From positions 1 to 64,000 of the forward strand of contig NZ_KQ465118.1 of assembly GCF_001308875.1 (NCBI RefSeq): DNA of 64,000 nt, in the 5' to 3' direction. The notes below the pieces were generated by a model. That model was not told where the DNA came from and searched no databases. It saw nothing but the letters and a program-made list of their open reading frames with translations. This DNA is from Lysinibacillus sp. ZYM-1. Its GTDB lineage: Bacteria; Bacillota; Bacilli; Bacillales_A; Planococcaceae. Of this stretch, positions 26,160-33,780 are shown piece after piece (position 1 is the first letter of the stretch; the number at the start of each line of letters is the position of its first letter). The position numbers and the translations under genes were made by a program.

Positions 26160-26173
26160 TTTATGTATAACAA
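26151..26173 (+). promoter_or_regulatory. Palindromic operator, same as at 6044, with extended -10
   Basis: TTGTTATA and TATAACAA flank a 7-bp spacer, the same arms and spacing as the site before the GntR gene. An extended -10 (TG, one base, TATAGT) is again inside the left arm. The site lies 17 bp before the YxlE-like start codon. It is therefore a likely target of the YtrA-type regulator encoded at 6085-6480. Confidence 0.75.
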
Positions 26174-26190
26174 TAAATGGGGTGATCTGT

Positions 26191-26394
26191 ATGATGGAGG
26201 AATTAGCGAAGGTTCCATGGGCAGTTATAGCACCGCTCATCATAGTTCAAATAATATTAATGATCGTAGCACTAATTGACTTGCGTAAAATACATGCGAC
26301 AAATGGACCTAAAATTTTATGGGTATTTATCATTCTATTTACAAATATATTAGGATCGATTGCGTACTTTATAGTGGGGAGAAAGCAGTCATGA
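26191..26394 (+). CDS. PLDc_N-domain membrane protein, YxlE-like
   Basis: A 67-residue protein with two membrane segments (about 10-30 and 42-62) and the PLDc_N pattern IALIDLRKIH...PKILWVFIILFTNILGSIAYFIVGRK. In Bacillus subtilis a similar small protein, YxlE, sits before the ABC genes yxlFG in the sigY operon. No sigma factor gene is seen here. Its stop overlaps the ATPase start (ATGA), so the three genes form a coupled operon. The ATG at 26191 has GGGG 8 nt upstream. Confidence 0.88.
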   Translation: MMEELAKVPWAVIAPLIIVQIILMIVALIDLRKIHATNGPKILWVFIILFTNILGSIAYFIVGRKQS

Positions 26395-27275
26395 CAACAA
26401 TACTTCAAGTAACAGGTTTGACCAAGCAATTTGCAGAGCACAAAGCTGTCGATGATGTTCACTTTATTCTAGAGGAAAAGACTTCAACGGCGTTAATAGG
26501 ACCAAATGGGGCTGGCAAGACAACCACTTTATCCATGCTAACAGGGCTTTTAAAACCGACTGCTGGGAGTGTAAAGATGCTAAATGGGGATTTACGTACG
26601 AATATAGGGTTTTTACCTCAATATCCCCAGTTTTATCCCTGGCTAAGTGCGTTAGAATTTACTGAGATGGCTGCAAGGCTGAATGGTGTAACAGCAAAAA
26701 ATGCTAAATTGGAAGCGCAAAAAACATTAGAGTTTGTAGGGTTAGGAAATGCCCAACATAAAAAAATAGCTACTTTTTCTGGTGGGATGAAGCAGCGACT
26801 TGGTATTTCCCAGGCAATTGTGCATAAGCCTAAATTACTGCTATTAGACGAACCTGTTTCAGCATTAGATCCTGTTGGCCGTAGGGAAGTACTTGATTTA
26901 TTAAAAGGATTGCAACAAGAGACGACCATTTTATATTCAACGCATATTTTAAATGATGCGGAAGAAATGACAGATCAGTTACTATTCTTACAAAATGGAA
27001 AACTGGTAGAGCAAGGAACATTACGAGAGGTACGGCAACGTTTTGATGAGCAAAATTATGTAGTTGAATTTTCTAACGATCAAGAGGCAAAGCTTTTTGC
27101 AAGTTCATCTGAACATGTAATAGGTTGTTATGTGTATATAGAGATAGTGAATGAGGAGCCGACGATGAAGGAGTTGCTTCAGCGTTTAAGTGGATGTCCT
27201 TATACAATAAGAAAAGTGGAACGACAAACAGCATCTTTGGAGGAAATTTTCATGAAGGTGGCGAAAAAAGCATGA
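26391..27275 (+). CDS. ABC transporter ATP-binding protein, YxlF-like
   Basis: A 294-residue ABC-2-type ATPase. Walker A is IGPNGAGKTTT, the signature is FSGGMKQRLGISQAI, Walker B is LLLLDEPVSALDP, and the switch His is in YSTHILNDAEEM. It pairs with the membrane permease encoded next. Start and stop overlap both neighbours by ATGA. Operons of this type often export or give resistance to peptides or lipids. The palindromic operator upstream suggests control by a YtrA-type repressor. Confidence 0.93.
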   Translation: MTTILQVTGLTKQFAEHKAVDDVHFILEEKTSTALIGPNGAGKTTTLSMLTGLLKPTAGSVKMLNGDLRTNIGFLPQYPQFYPWLSALEFTEMAARLNGVTAKNAKLEAQKTLEFVGLGNAQHKKIATFSGGMKQRLGISQAIVHKPKLLLLDEPVSALDPVGRREVLDLLKGLQQETTILYSTHILNDAEEMTDQLLFLQNGKLVEQGTLREVRQRFDEQNYVVEFSNDQEAKLFASSSEHVIGCYVYIEIVNEEPTMKELLQRLSGCPYTIRKVERQTASLEEIFMKVAKKA

Positions 27276-28054
27276 GAGGATTCAATGTACTTCTGCAAAA
27301 GGAATTTAAAGAGGCATGGCGGAGCTGGAAATTTTTGTGGATACCTCTTGTGTTTGCCTTGCTGGGAATGAGTGACCCTCTGACAAATTATTATATGATG
27401 GATATTTTAAATGCTGTTGGAAATGTGCCAGAAGGCTTTGAAATGTTGATGCCGGAATTAATGCCAGTTGATCTATTACAAGCTTCTATTGGGCAGTTTC
27501 AAACTATAGGATTATTGGTGATGATGGCTACTTTTGTGGGTGTTATTAGTAAAGAGCGTGCAAGTGGTATGGCTACCTTATTATATGTAAGACCTATTTC
27601 TTTTGGAGCCTACTTTATGAGTAAATTTATTGTTATGAGTACAGTTAGTTTTGTAAGTATTTTAGCGGGTTTTGCAGCGAGTGTGTATTACACTAGTATT
27701 CTATACGGTACTTTAGAAATTGGATCATTGCTTGTAAGCCTTTGTACGTATTATATTTGGCTATTATTTGTAATAGCTGTAACTTTAATGATGAGCGCTA
27801 GCTTTAAAACGATTATAGCTACTACATGTGCCTTTACGGTTATCTTTGTAGGGCAAATAGTAGATATGATCGTAGGTCTTTTTTGGACTATATCCCCTTG
27901 GAAGTTAGCGAACTATGGAACTTTGTTAGTTCGTGGAACGATGGAGATGTCAGATTACTGGTGGAGCTTAACGATTACCATAGCATTGACAATCCTCTGT
28001 ATTTGCATTGGAATCATTATGATGAAAAGAAATGCGGCTATGGCAAAAATATAA
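27272..28054 (+). CDS. ABC-2-type permease, YxlG-like
   Basis: A 260-residue membrane protein with six likely helices, beginning with the cytoplasmic FNVLLQKEFKEAWRSWKFLW typical of ABC-2 permeases. ISKERASGMATLLYVRPIS is the usual segment after helix 2. It forms the transport channel with the YxlF-like ATPase. Translation is coupled by the ATGA overlap. Confidence 0.9.
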   Translation: MRGFNVLLQKEFKEAWRSWKFLWIPLVFALLGMSDPLTNYYMMDILNAVGNVPEGFEMLMPELMPVDLLQASIGQFQTIGLLVMMATFVGVISKERASGMATLLYVRPISFGAYFMSKFIVMSTVSFVSILAGFAASVYYTSILYGTLEIGSLLVSLCTYYIWLLFVIAVTLMMSASFKTIIATTCAFTVIFVGQIVDMIVGLFWTISPWKLANYGTLLVRGTMEMSDYWWSLTITIALTILCICIGIIMMKRNAAMAKI

Positions 28055-28061
28055 ACAATAT

Positions 28062-28104
28062 AGGACGGAAAAATCGTATTTTTACGGATTTTTCCGTCCT
28101 TTTG
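28062..28104. terminator. Bidirectional terminator
   Basis: AGGACGGAAAAATC pairs with GATTTTTCCGTCCT, with GTA/TAC continuing inside around one bulge. It separates the convergent YxlG-like and GAP-family genes, with a T run on the + side. Confidence 0.85.
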
Positions 28105-28106
28105 TT

Positions 28107-28760
28107 TTAAAGCATCCCACCATCGATCAGCAGGAGAAGCCCAACAAAAAACATGATCCAGGAAAGGGCAGAACTAGTACTTCGATCAAAGAGTGTCTGA
28201 ATCCTTCTTAAGGGTTTATTCATAAATCTGCTAAATAAAAGATGTAAGCCTAATAGGAGTATTCCTGGTGTAATCATCACTAAATTGTAACCACACAATA
28301 ATGGTAGCCATTCATAAAATGCTAGATGATTACTTGTTAGAATACCTATTGTTGCAAAATAAGGAAGAGCTGTAGCTACCTCTAGAATAGAAGTAGTGAA
28401 ACCTAGGGCTACCATAGCACCCACATGTAAGGATTTTGGTTTAGGTGCTCCTTGCGCCTTTTTCTTAGGTACTAACCAACTACCTACAAATAATATTCCA
28501 CCCACAATGGTCATAATTAACCGAGCGGAGTAGCTATTTAACAAATTAGCAATAGGATCAAATATAACATTTAAACCTAGCATTAGAAAAACCCCTGTAC
28601 TAAAATAAAACAAGGTAACAGTCATTAAATAAGTAAGTAACAGTCGAATTTTACATTTTTTAGCGGTGAGTAATAAATAGACCGTTACACCAAGGATAGA
28701 GGGGCTAAACATGTCTAATAAAGCTAAAACGCCTATCAGCAGCAATAATTCTGTGTTCAT
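28107..28760 (-). CDS. GAP-family (SfLAP-like) membrane protein
   Basis: A 217-residue polytopic protein with six membrane helices. The start LLLIGVLALLDMFSPSILGVTVYLLL and the middle LVPKKKAQGAPKPKSLHVGAMVALGF resemble the GAP/sulfolipid-1-addressing family related to LysE-type exporters. The substrate is unknown. It is translationally coupled (TAATG) to the MerR regulator upstream, so it is the likely effector of that regulator. Confidence 0.8.
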   Translation of the reverse strand: MNTELLLLIGVLALLDMFSPSILGVTVYLLLTAKKCKIRLLLTYLMTVTLFYFSTGVFLMLGLNVIFDPIANLLNSYSARLIMTIVGGILFVGSWLVPKKKAQGAPKPKSLHVGAMVALGFTTSILEVATALPYFATIGILTSNHLAFYEWLPLLCGYNLVMITPGILLLGLHLLFSRFMNKPLRRIQTLFDRSTSSALSWIMFFVGLLLLIDGGML

Positions 28761-29518
28761 TATAGTGAATCACCTAATACTTGACCGTTTTCTTCATAAA
28801 CTTTGAAAGCCTGCTCGATAAAATGTAAGAATTCTTCCTCTAAAGGATATAATCCAACCTGTTCAGATTTTAGAGGAGACTTACGTATTACCCACATTTT
28901 TTCTAAAAATTCATCATTACCTTTGTATTCCCCCTCGGCCTTTTCCATCATTCGTTTTATAATGGACTGCACAGAATCTGCCTCAGGGCCACTATTTCTC
29001 AGTCGCTCTAGTTGACCTAATAATCCAATCCATTCTAAAGAATTTGGATCATTACGATTTACATTAGGAAGTTTGCTCATTAGGTCCATTTCTGATGCCT
29101 CAAAAATTTCCTGTCGGATAGCTTGCGTCTTATCATACTCTTGATTTGAAAGCTTAATGAACTTTTGTATAAGGGACTCAGTAAGCCCAACCTCAATGGC
29201 TGAAGCATTTTTTAAACCAAATATCGCGCTCTTCATCTGTTGTAATTTCCTTTGCTCCTCTTCTAGAAAAGCAAGTTGTTGATCTAAACTTGCCTCCCAC
29301 CCCCATGCTTTAATAAAAAGTGTTTTTATTTCTTTTAATTTGAACCCTAATGTTTTAAAAAAAATGATTTGCTGTAGAGTCTTCAGTTCATTTGCGCTGT
29401 AAATCCTATGTCCACCATCTGTTTTTGCTGTTGGGAACAACAGTCCGATTTCCTCATAGTAACGTAATGTTCGAACAGAAATACCAGTTTGTTTGGATAC
29501 TTTTTGAATCGTTAGCAA
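28760..29518 (-). CDS. MerR-family transcriptional regulator
   Basis: A 252-residue regulator. The N-terminal MerR helix-turn-helix reads LTIQKVSKQTGISVRTLRYYEEIGLLFPTAKTDGGHRIYSANELK. A coiled dimerisation helix follows and then a ~150-residue helical effector part with no metal-binding Cys pattern. The TTG at 29518 is preferred over the GTG at 29530 because AAGGTG lies 9 nt before it. The promoter has a MerR-type 19-bp spacer. It is coupled to the GAP-family gene. Confidence 0.88.
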   Translation of the reverse strand: MLTIQKVSKQTGISVRTLRYYEEIGLLFPTAKTDGGHRIYSANELKTLQQIIFFKTLGFKLKEIKTLFIKAWGWEASLDQQLAFLEEEQRKLQQMKSAIFGLKNASAIEVGLTESLIQKFIKLSNQEYDKTQAIRQEIFEASEMDLMSKLPNVNRNDPNSLEWIGLLGQLERLRNSGPEADSVQSIIKRMMEKAEGEYKGNDEFLEKMWVIRKSPLKSEQVGLYPLEEEFLHFIEQAFKVYEENGQVLGDSL

Positions 29519-29547
29519 ATTATCCAGCACCTTTCCATACTAGTGCC

Positions 29548-29578
29548 ATTATACAAAATGACGTAACGTAACTTTCAA
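29548..29578 (-). promoter_or_regulatory. MerR-type promoter with 19-bp spacer
   Basis: On the - strand, TTGAAA (29573-29578) and TATAAT (29548-29553) are separated by exactly 19 bp, the over-long spacing that MerR proteins correct by DNA distortion. The spacer contains the tandem GTTACGTTACGTCA, a likely MerR half-site pair. Confidence 0.75.
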
Positions 29579-29717
29579 GGGGAAATATAAATACAAAATA
29601 CAACAAAACTACATTCTTGGAATATCCATAACTTAGGAATATAATGGGGATGTAACTCGAAATTTGTCAAATAACTCGGAAAATACAAAGTTAATATAGA
29701 AAGAAGGTACGTAAAAA

Positions 29718-30422
29718 GTGGGGACAGAAAATTCCGATCGTTTCCTGACAGCGTTTAATCGGATAGACCATAGATTACGAGATATTGTAGGTATAAATGA
29801 TTTTACGCCCTTTTATCGGCTCATTGATCAAGCGAAGAAAAAAGATGTATTAGTGAAAAAATATGAAGATGATTTACGGTCATACGCTGATTTGCGAAAT
29901 GCAATTGTACATCATCGTACTTCTTTAAATTATGTAATTGCAGAACCACATACAGATGTAGTCGAAAGAATTGAATACATAGATGCTACTCTCGCAAAGC
30001 CTACACTTGTGGGGCAAATGTTCCGAAAGAGAGTACTTGTTTTTCAAGAGAGTGATTCCCTAAAACATGTGTTAAAAGTTATTCGCCAACGAAAATATAC
30101 ACAATTCCCCGTCTATTTTAATAAGCAATTTCAAGGGCTTATTACAACCGTAGGAATTACCAATTGGCTTGCCTCTAAAGTGGGTGGTGACTATTTACCG
30201 AAAGGGATTCCTACGTTGCATGATATTTTAATGCATGAAAAAAATAGAGTGAATTACAAATTTGTCAGTAGATACATAACGATCTATGAAGCCGAAGAAA
30301 TTTTTAAACAAGGTGTTGAAAGAGGTAGGCGCTTTGAGGCTTTACTAATAACGGAGCATGGCAAACCACATCAAAAATTAATAGGAATCATCACACCGTT
30401 AGACATTGTTAAAATCGATTAA
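29718..30422 (+). CDS. HEPN-like/CBS domain protein
   Basis: A 234-residue cytoplasmic protein. Residues 1-70 are helical and end in LRNAIVHH, with Arg60 and His65 giving the R-x4-H spacing of HEPN-type domains. Residues ~95-234 carry two CBS motifs (VLVFQESDSLKHVLKVIRQRKYTQFPVYFNKQFQGLITTVGI and a second ending LIGIITPLDIV), which usually bind adenine nucleotides. This suggests a nucleotide-gated module, possibly RNA-related. The GTG at 29718 has GAAGGT 9 nt upstream. It stands alone between opposing genes. Confidence 0.75.
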   Translation: MGTENSDRFLTAFNRIDHRLRDIVGINDFTPFYRLIDQAKKKDVLVKKYEDDLRSYADLRNAIVHHRTSLNYVIAEPHTDVVERIEYIDATLAKPTLVGQMFRKRVLVFQESDSLKHVLKVIRQRKYTQFPVYFNKQFQGLITTVGITNWLASKVGGDYLPKGIPTLHDILMHEKNRVNYKFVSRYITIYEAEEIFKQGVERGRRFEALLITEHGKPHQKLIGIITPLDIVKID

Positions 30423-30430
30423 CAAAAAGA

Positions 30431-30467
30431 CGAGACAAGTCAAGCATTTAGGGGCTTGATTGTCTCG
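30431..30467. terminator. Bidirectional terminator
   Basis: CGAGACAA and TCAAGC pair with GCTTGA and TTGTCTCG. The stop codon of the YetF-like gene lies in the loop region, and its - strand transcript would end in a TCTTTTTG tract. Confidence 0.8.
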
Positions 30468-31167
30468 CTTTATCTTTTAAGCTAATGTATAAGGACCCAT
30501 TTGTCTGAACTTGTGCAAAAAAGACATCTTCAACGGACTGAACATTTTGTTTTTTAAGCTTCTTCATTACCCAGTCATCCGTTAATTCAAGCTCAACAAT
30601 ATTTTCTTTGATGAGTTGCCCATCCGATATGACCTCTGTAGGCAGATAGGTAGGTGGGCTAACATCTGCTTTAACATCCTGCTTTGTAGCAACTTGTTCG
30701 GAGGTTTTCTGCAACACACTTAGTTTTCCATTTGTTTCAAGTAATGCGTATTGTACATCTTGTACAGAGAAAATGGCTTGCTCACGCAGCATCATTGTCA
30801 GCTCATCCATATGCAAACGATTTTTCCTTAAGGCAGATTCTAAAATGAGACCATTTTGCACTACAATCGTAGGTTTGTCATCAATAAGTACGCGAGCCTT
30901 TTTTGATTTAATCGTAATGATGGTCATTAAGTAGGTCAAGACACTCCACCAAATAAGAGAAATGGCACCATCTAAAAAGGGTGTTTCTTCTTGTGAGGCA
31001 ATTTCCGAGGCAATCGATCCAAATGTAATACCCGTAATGTAATGGAAAAATGTTAGTTGGCCCAATTGTTTTTTTCCGAGAATACGTGCCAGAATAAGTA
31101 ATATGAAGAAAGAGAGCGTTGTTCGAAGAATCATTTCCCAAAAGTGAGCATGAATAAAGCTTTCCAT
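30448..31167 (-). CDS. DUF421 membrane protein, YetF-like
   Basis: A 239-residue protein. Three N-terminal membrane helices include the family segment LARILGKKQLGQLTFFHYITGITFGSIASEIA. Two soluble subdomains follow: DKPTIVVQNGLILESALRKNRLHMDELTMMLREQ, then a DUF421-type C-terminal part. B. subtilis YetF and its relatives have this layout; the role is uncertain. The ATG at 31167 has AAGGAG 11 nt upstream; the longer in-frame reading upstream lacks a ribosome site. It is divergent from the MFS gene with about 100 bp between. Confidence 0.87.
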   Translation of the reverse strand: MESFIHAHFWEMILRTTLSFFILLILARILGKKQLGQLTFFHYITGITFGSIASEIASQEETPFLDGAISLIWWSVLTYLMTIITIKSKKARVLIDDKPTIVVQNGLILESALRKNRLHMDELTMMLREQAIFSVQDVQYALLETNGKLSVLQKTSEQVATKQDVKADVSPPTYLPTEVISDGQLIKENIVELELTDDWVMKKLKKQNVQSVEDVFFAQVQTNGSLYISLKDKARQSSP

Positions 31168-31274
31168 GCATACATCAACTCCTTTTAAAGCTGTCGAAAC
31201 ATAGCTTGTGCAAAATGGTCGATAGTATGCGACAATCATGAATAAACAAAAACTAAAAAGAGCGAGGTGGCAGC

Positions 31275-32480
31275 ATGAATAATCAATTAAACATGACAAA
31301 CCCAATCTATCCAATAATGATTTTAATAGGTGTTGCTCACCTGATCAATGATACGATGCAAGCTGTTATTCCAGCTATGTTTCCAATTTTTAAAAGTGAG
31401 CTAGGACTGACCTTTACCCAAATCGGCCTTATATCATTTGTCTTAAATATATTTGCATCTGCATTACAACCTATTGTTGGCTTTGTCAGTGATAAAAAGC
31501 CAATGCCATATGCGTTACCAATAGGAATGATCAGCTCATTTATTGCTATCGCAATTATTGCATTTACAACTCAATATTGGATTATTCTTATCGCCGTATT
31601 ATTTTTAGGCTTCGGTTCGGCAATATTTCACCCTGAAGGTTCTAGGGTATCATTTATGGCAGCAGGTTCTAAAAGAGGACTTGCTCAATCTATTTATCAA
31701 GTTGGGGGAAACTCGGGACAAGCTTTAGCCCCATTAATTAGTGCCTACATTTTTGATATTTTCGGCCAGCGTGGTGCAGCAATTGTGTTAGTGGCTGCAA
31801 CATTCGGTATCATTTTATTAAGTAAGATTGCTAGATGGTATAAAAACCAATTGGAGCTAGAACGTCAAGCGAAGAAAAAACGTGTATTGGTTTCAACATT
31901 GCCACCTTTAACAAAGAAACAAGTTGGTATTGCTTTAACCTTATTATTTACTATTATTTTTGCACGATCATTTTATACAACAAATATAACAAGCTTTTAT
32001 GTATTTTATCTGATGGATCATTATGATGTGAGTCTTCGACTTGGACAAATCCTTATTTTCTTGTTCATGGCATTTGGTGTAGTAGGAACCTTTTTCGGGG
32101 GATCTCTATCAGACCGTATTGGTAGAAAAAATGTCATTATTCTTTCTGTTGTAGTACCAATGCCATTTTGCCTAGCATTGCCTTATGTACCGCTATGGGC
32201 TGCTATGATATTTTTAGTCATTATTGGTACATTGATTATGATTAGCTTCTCTGTAACAGTGGTATATGCGCAAGAGCTCGTTCCAACAAAAATCGGCACA
32301 ATGGCAGGCTTAACAACAGGCTTTGCTTTTGGGATGGGGGCAGTAGGGGCGATGGTTATTGGTGTTTTGATGGACCACAAAGGTATTGATTTTACAATGA
32401 TGGTCGTTTCAATATTACCATTATTATTGCTAATTGCGTTCTTCTTACCGAAGGATAAACCAGCATCTACAGCAGTTTAG
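31275..32480 (+). CDS. MFS exporter, fosmidomycin-resistance (Fsr) type
   Basis: A 401-residue, 12-helix major facilitator. The start (ILIGVAHLINDTMQAVIPAMFPIFK), LGFGSAIFHPEGSRVSFMAAG and SIYQVGGNSGQALAPLI are characteristic of the Fsr group of drug/sugar-phosphate-like exporters. The usual loop motif between helices 8 and 9 appears as GGSLSDRIGRKN. GAGGTGG lies before the ATG. It forms a single-gene unit closed by a strong terminator. Confidence 0.9.
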   Translation: MNNQLNMTNPIYPIMILIGVAHLINDTMQAVIPAMFPIFKSELGLTFTQIGLISFVLNIFASALQPIVGFVSDKKPMPYALPIGMISSFIAIAIIAFTTQYWIILIAVLFLGFGSAIFHPEGSRVSFMAAGSKRGLAQSIYQVGGNSGQALAPLISAYIFDIFGQRGAAIVLVAATFGIILLSKIARWYKNQLELERQAKKKRVLVSTLPPLTKKQVGIALTLLFTIIFARSFYTTNITSFYVFYLMDHYDVSLRLGQILIFLFMAFGVVGTFFGGSLSDRIGRKNVIILSVVVPMPFCLALPYVPLWAAMIFLVIIGTLIMISFSVTVVYAQELVPTKIGTMAGLTTGFAFGMGAVGAMVIGVLMDHKGIDFTMMVVSILPLLLLIAFFLPKDKPASTAV

Positions 32481-32482
32481 AA

Positions 32483-32520
32483 AAAAACGCGTCCTCTAAA
32501 AAAAGAGGCACGCGTTTTTT
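32483..32520. terminator. Bidirectional terminator
   Basis: AAAACGCGT and CTCT pair with AGAG and ACGCGTTTT around an A-rich loop, with T6 on the + side. It separates the convergent MFS and USP genes. Confidence 0.88.
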
Positions 32521-33205
32521 ATTGTCTTAATGGAGATAAAAACTCTGCAGGAAGCTTCTCTTGATCGACCACATAGCCTTCTGAAATATGAACTTCATGC
32601 ATCTTATCGTTGTAAGTGAATTTGAAGACACCATTGTCAAAATCGGTGCCAATTTCCTTAAAAAATATACCTTCAATGGATACATATTTCGGACAGGTAA
32701 ATGCTACTTTAAAGTTTTCTTGTTCTTTAATTAAGTAAGCACGAACACCTTTTTCGTATGTCTCATTTGCATCATCATCAGTTGGACGTTGAACAGCAAC
32801 AATATGAAAATCTACAAATGGAACTTCTTTTAACAGAACATTAAGGAAAGATCCTTTAGTAATCTCTTCCCAACGACTTTGTGCGCTTTGTCCTACAATA
32901 ATTTGTGAAATGCCAAAGTTTTTCGCGACTTCTGCAATGACCTTCTGTATGGGGCGTTTTTCATTATCTTGCAAAATGAATTTTTCAACCTCAAGCTCAT
33001 CTGATAACTTTTTCCATTGCTCAATATAACTAGATTTCTCAGCGTCAAATGCATCAAGGGGTTGCGAATCAACTGAAAGAATATAGAGTGGGCAATCTAG
33101 CATTGTGGCCATTTTGTGACCCCGACGTATCAAACGTTCGCCATTTAAGCCATAGTAAACACAAACTAAAATACTTTCATCTAAACGCCCTTTTACATGC
33201 TTCAT
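32519..33205 (-). CDS. USP-domain protein, KdpD USP-like
   Basis: A 228-residue cytoplasmic protein. Residues ~8-140 match the KdpD-type universal stress domain: ILVCVYYGLNGERLIRRGHKMA and IIVGQSAQSRWEEITKGSFLNVLL. The remaining ~85 residues are an unassigned beta-rich domain. There is no kinase domain. In KdpD the USP domain takes part in K+ sensing, and in Staphylococcus aureus it binds c-di-AMP. It is divergent from the Mrp cation antiporter operon, so a link to cation homeostasis is inferred. Confidence 0.8.
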   Translation of the reverse strand: MKHVKGRLDESILVCVYYGLNGERLIRRGHKMATMLDCPLYILSVDSQPLDAFDAEKSSYIEQWKKLSDELEVEKFILQDNEKRPIQKVIAEVAKNFGISQIIVGQSAQSRWEEITKGSFLNVLLKEVPFVDFHIVAVQRPTDDDANETYEKGVRAYLIKEQENFKVAFTCPKYVSIEGIFFKEIGTDFDNGVFKFTYNDKMHEVHISEGYVVDQEKLPAEFLSPLRQ

Positions 33206-33780
33206 AAAAAATGTACACCTCTTATCTGTTGGTATTTTGTTAATTTCACTGTTGATTTTGAAAAAATTATCCTAAAACAGCTAAAATTGATGCTGTTACA
33301 GTGCATTATGCTCATTTATATTGTATACTTAAAAATGTATAAAAGTTAACGAAAATATATTGGAAAACCCTTGAAGTAATAAGCTTAAATCAATAATTTA
33401 AAGTTATTTAATTTATGCATTGTGTGCATCTAAGCAAAATTGATTCCATATGCCACACTATTATGCAGTGTGTTAAATAGTTAGTCAAGTGTCTTTATAA
33501 TGCTGATATAATTGAGTTAAATTGATTTGCAACTGTATAAATTATCTGATTTTCCACAAGTTATTTAGGCTTGCATCGGGTTAGAGGTGACTAAATAACT
33601 AAACATACCATTTTTAATAAATAACAAGGTACTTTAACACCCCATCACTTTCCATTTGCAAAATTTCAAGAATAAATCTGATATGTTACTTAGCTTAAAC
33701 AAATTGCTATAATCTTAGCACTTAACATTCCAATCACCACAAAAATTTGCTTGATGATTTTGATAGTAGGAGGTTTTCAT
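33206..33780. other. Long AT-rich intergenic region before mrpA
   Basis: 575 bp without a gene between the USP gene and mrpA. It holds a hairpin (CACACT/AGTGTG, 33454-33472), a 10-bp perfect inverted repeat (AGTTATTTAG and CTAAATAACT at 33559-33568 and 33591-33600), and several TATAAT-like elements. No known riboswitch motif is recognised. Confidence 0.6.
33705..33713 (+). promoter_or_regulatory. Extended -10 promoter of the mrp operon
   Basis: TGC followed by TATAAT is a consensus extended -10, about 68 bp before the mrpA start. TTACTT 16 bp upstream is a weak -35. Confidence 0.55.

Noticed and set aside
26015..26218. Reverse-strand ORF across the repeat and palindrome before the YxlE-like gene
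   Set aside because: It crosses the operator and hairpin, has no ribosome site, and gives no family-like protein.
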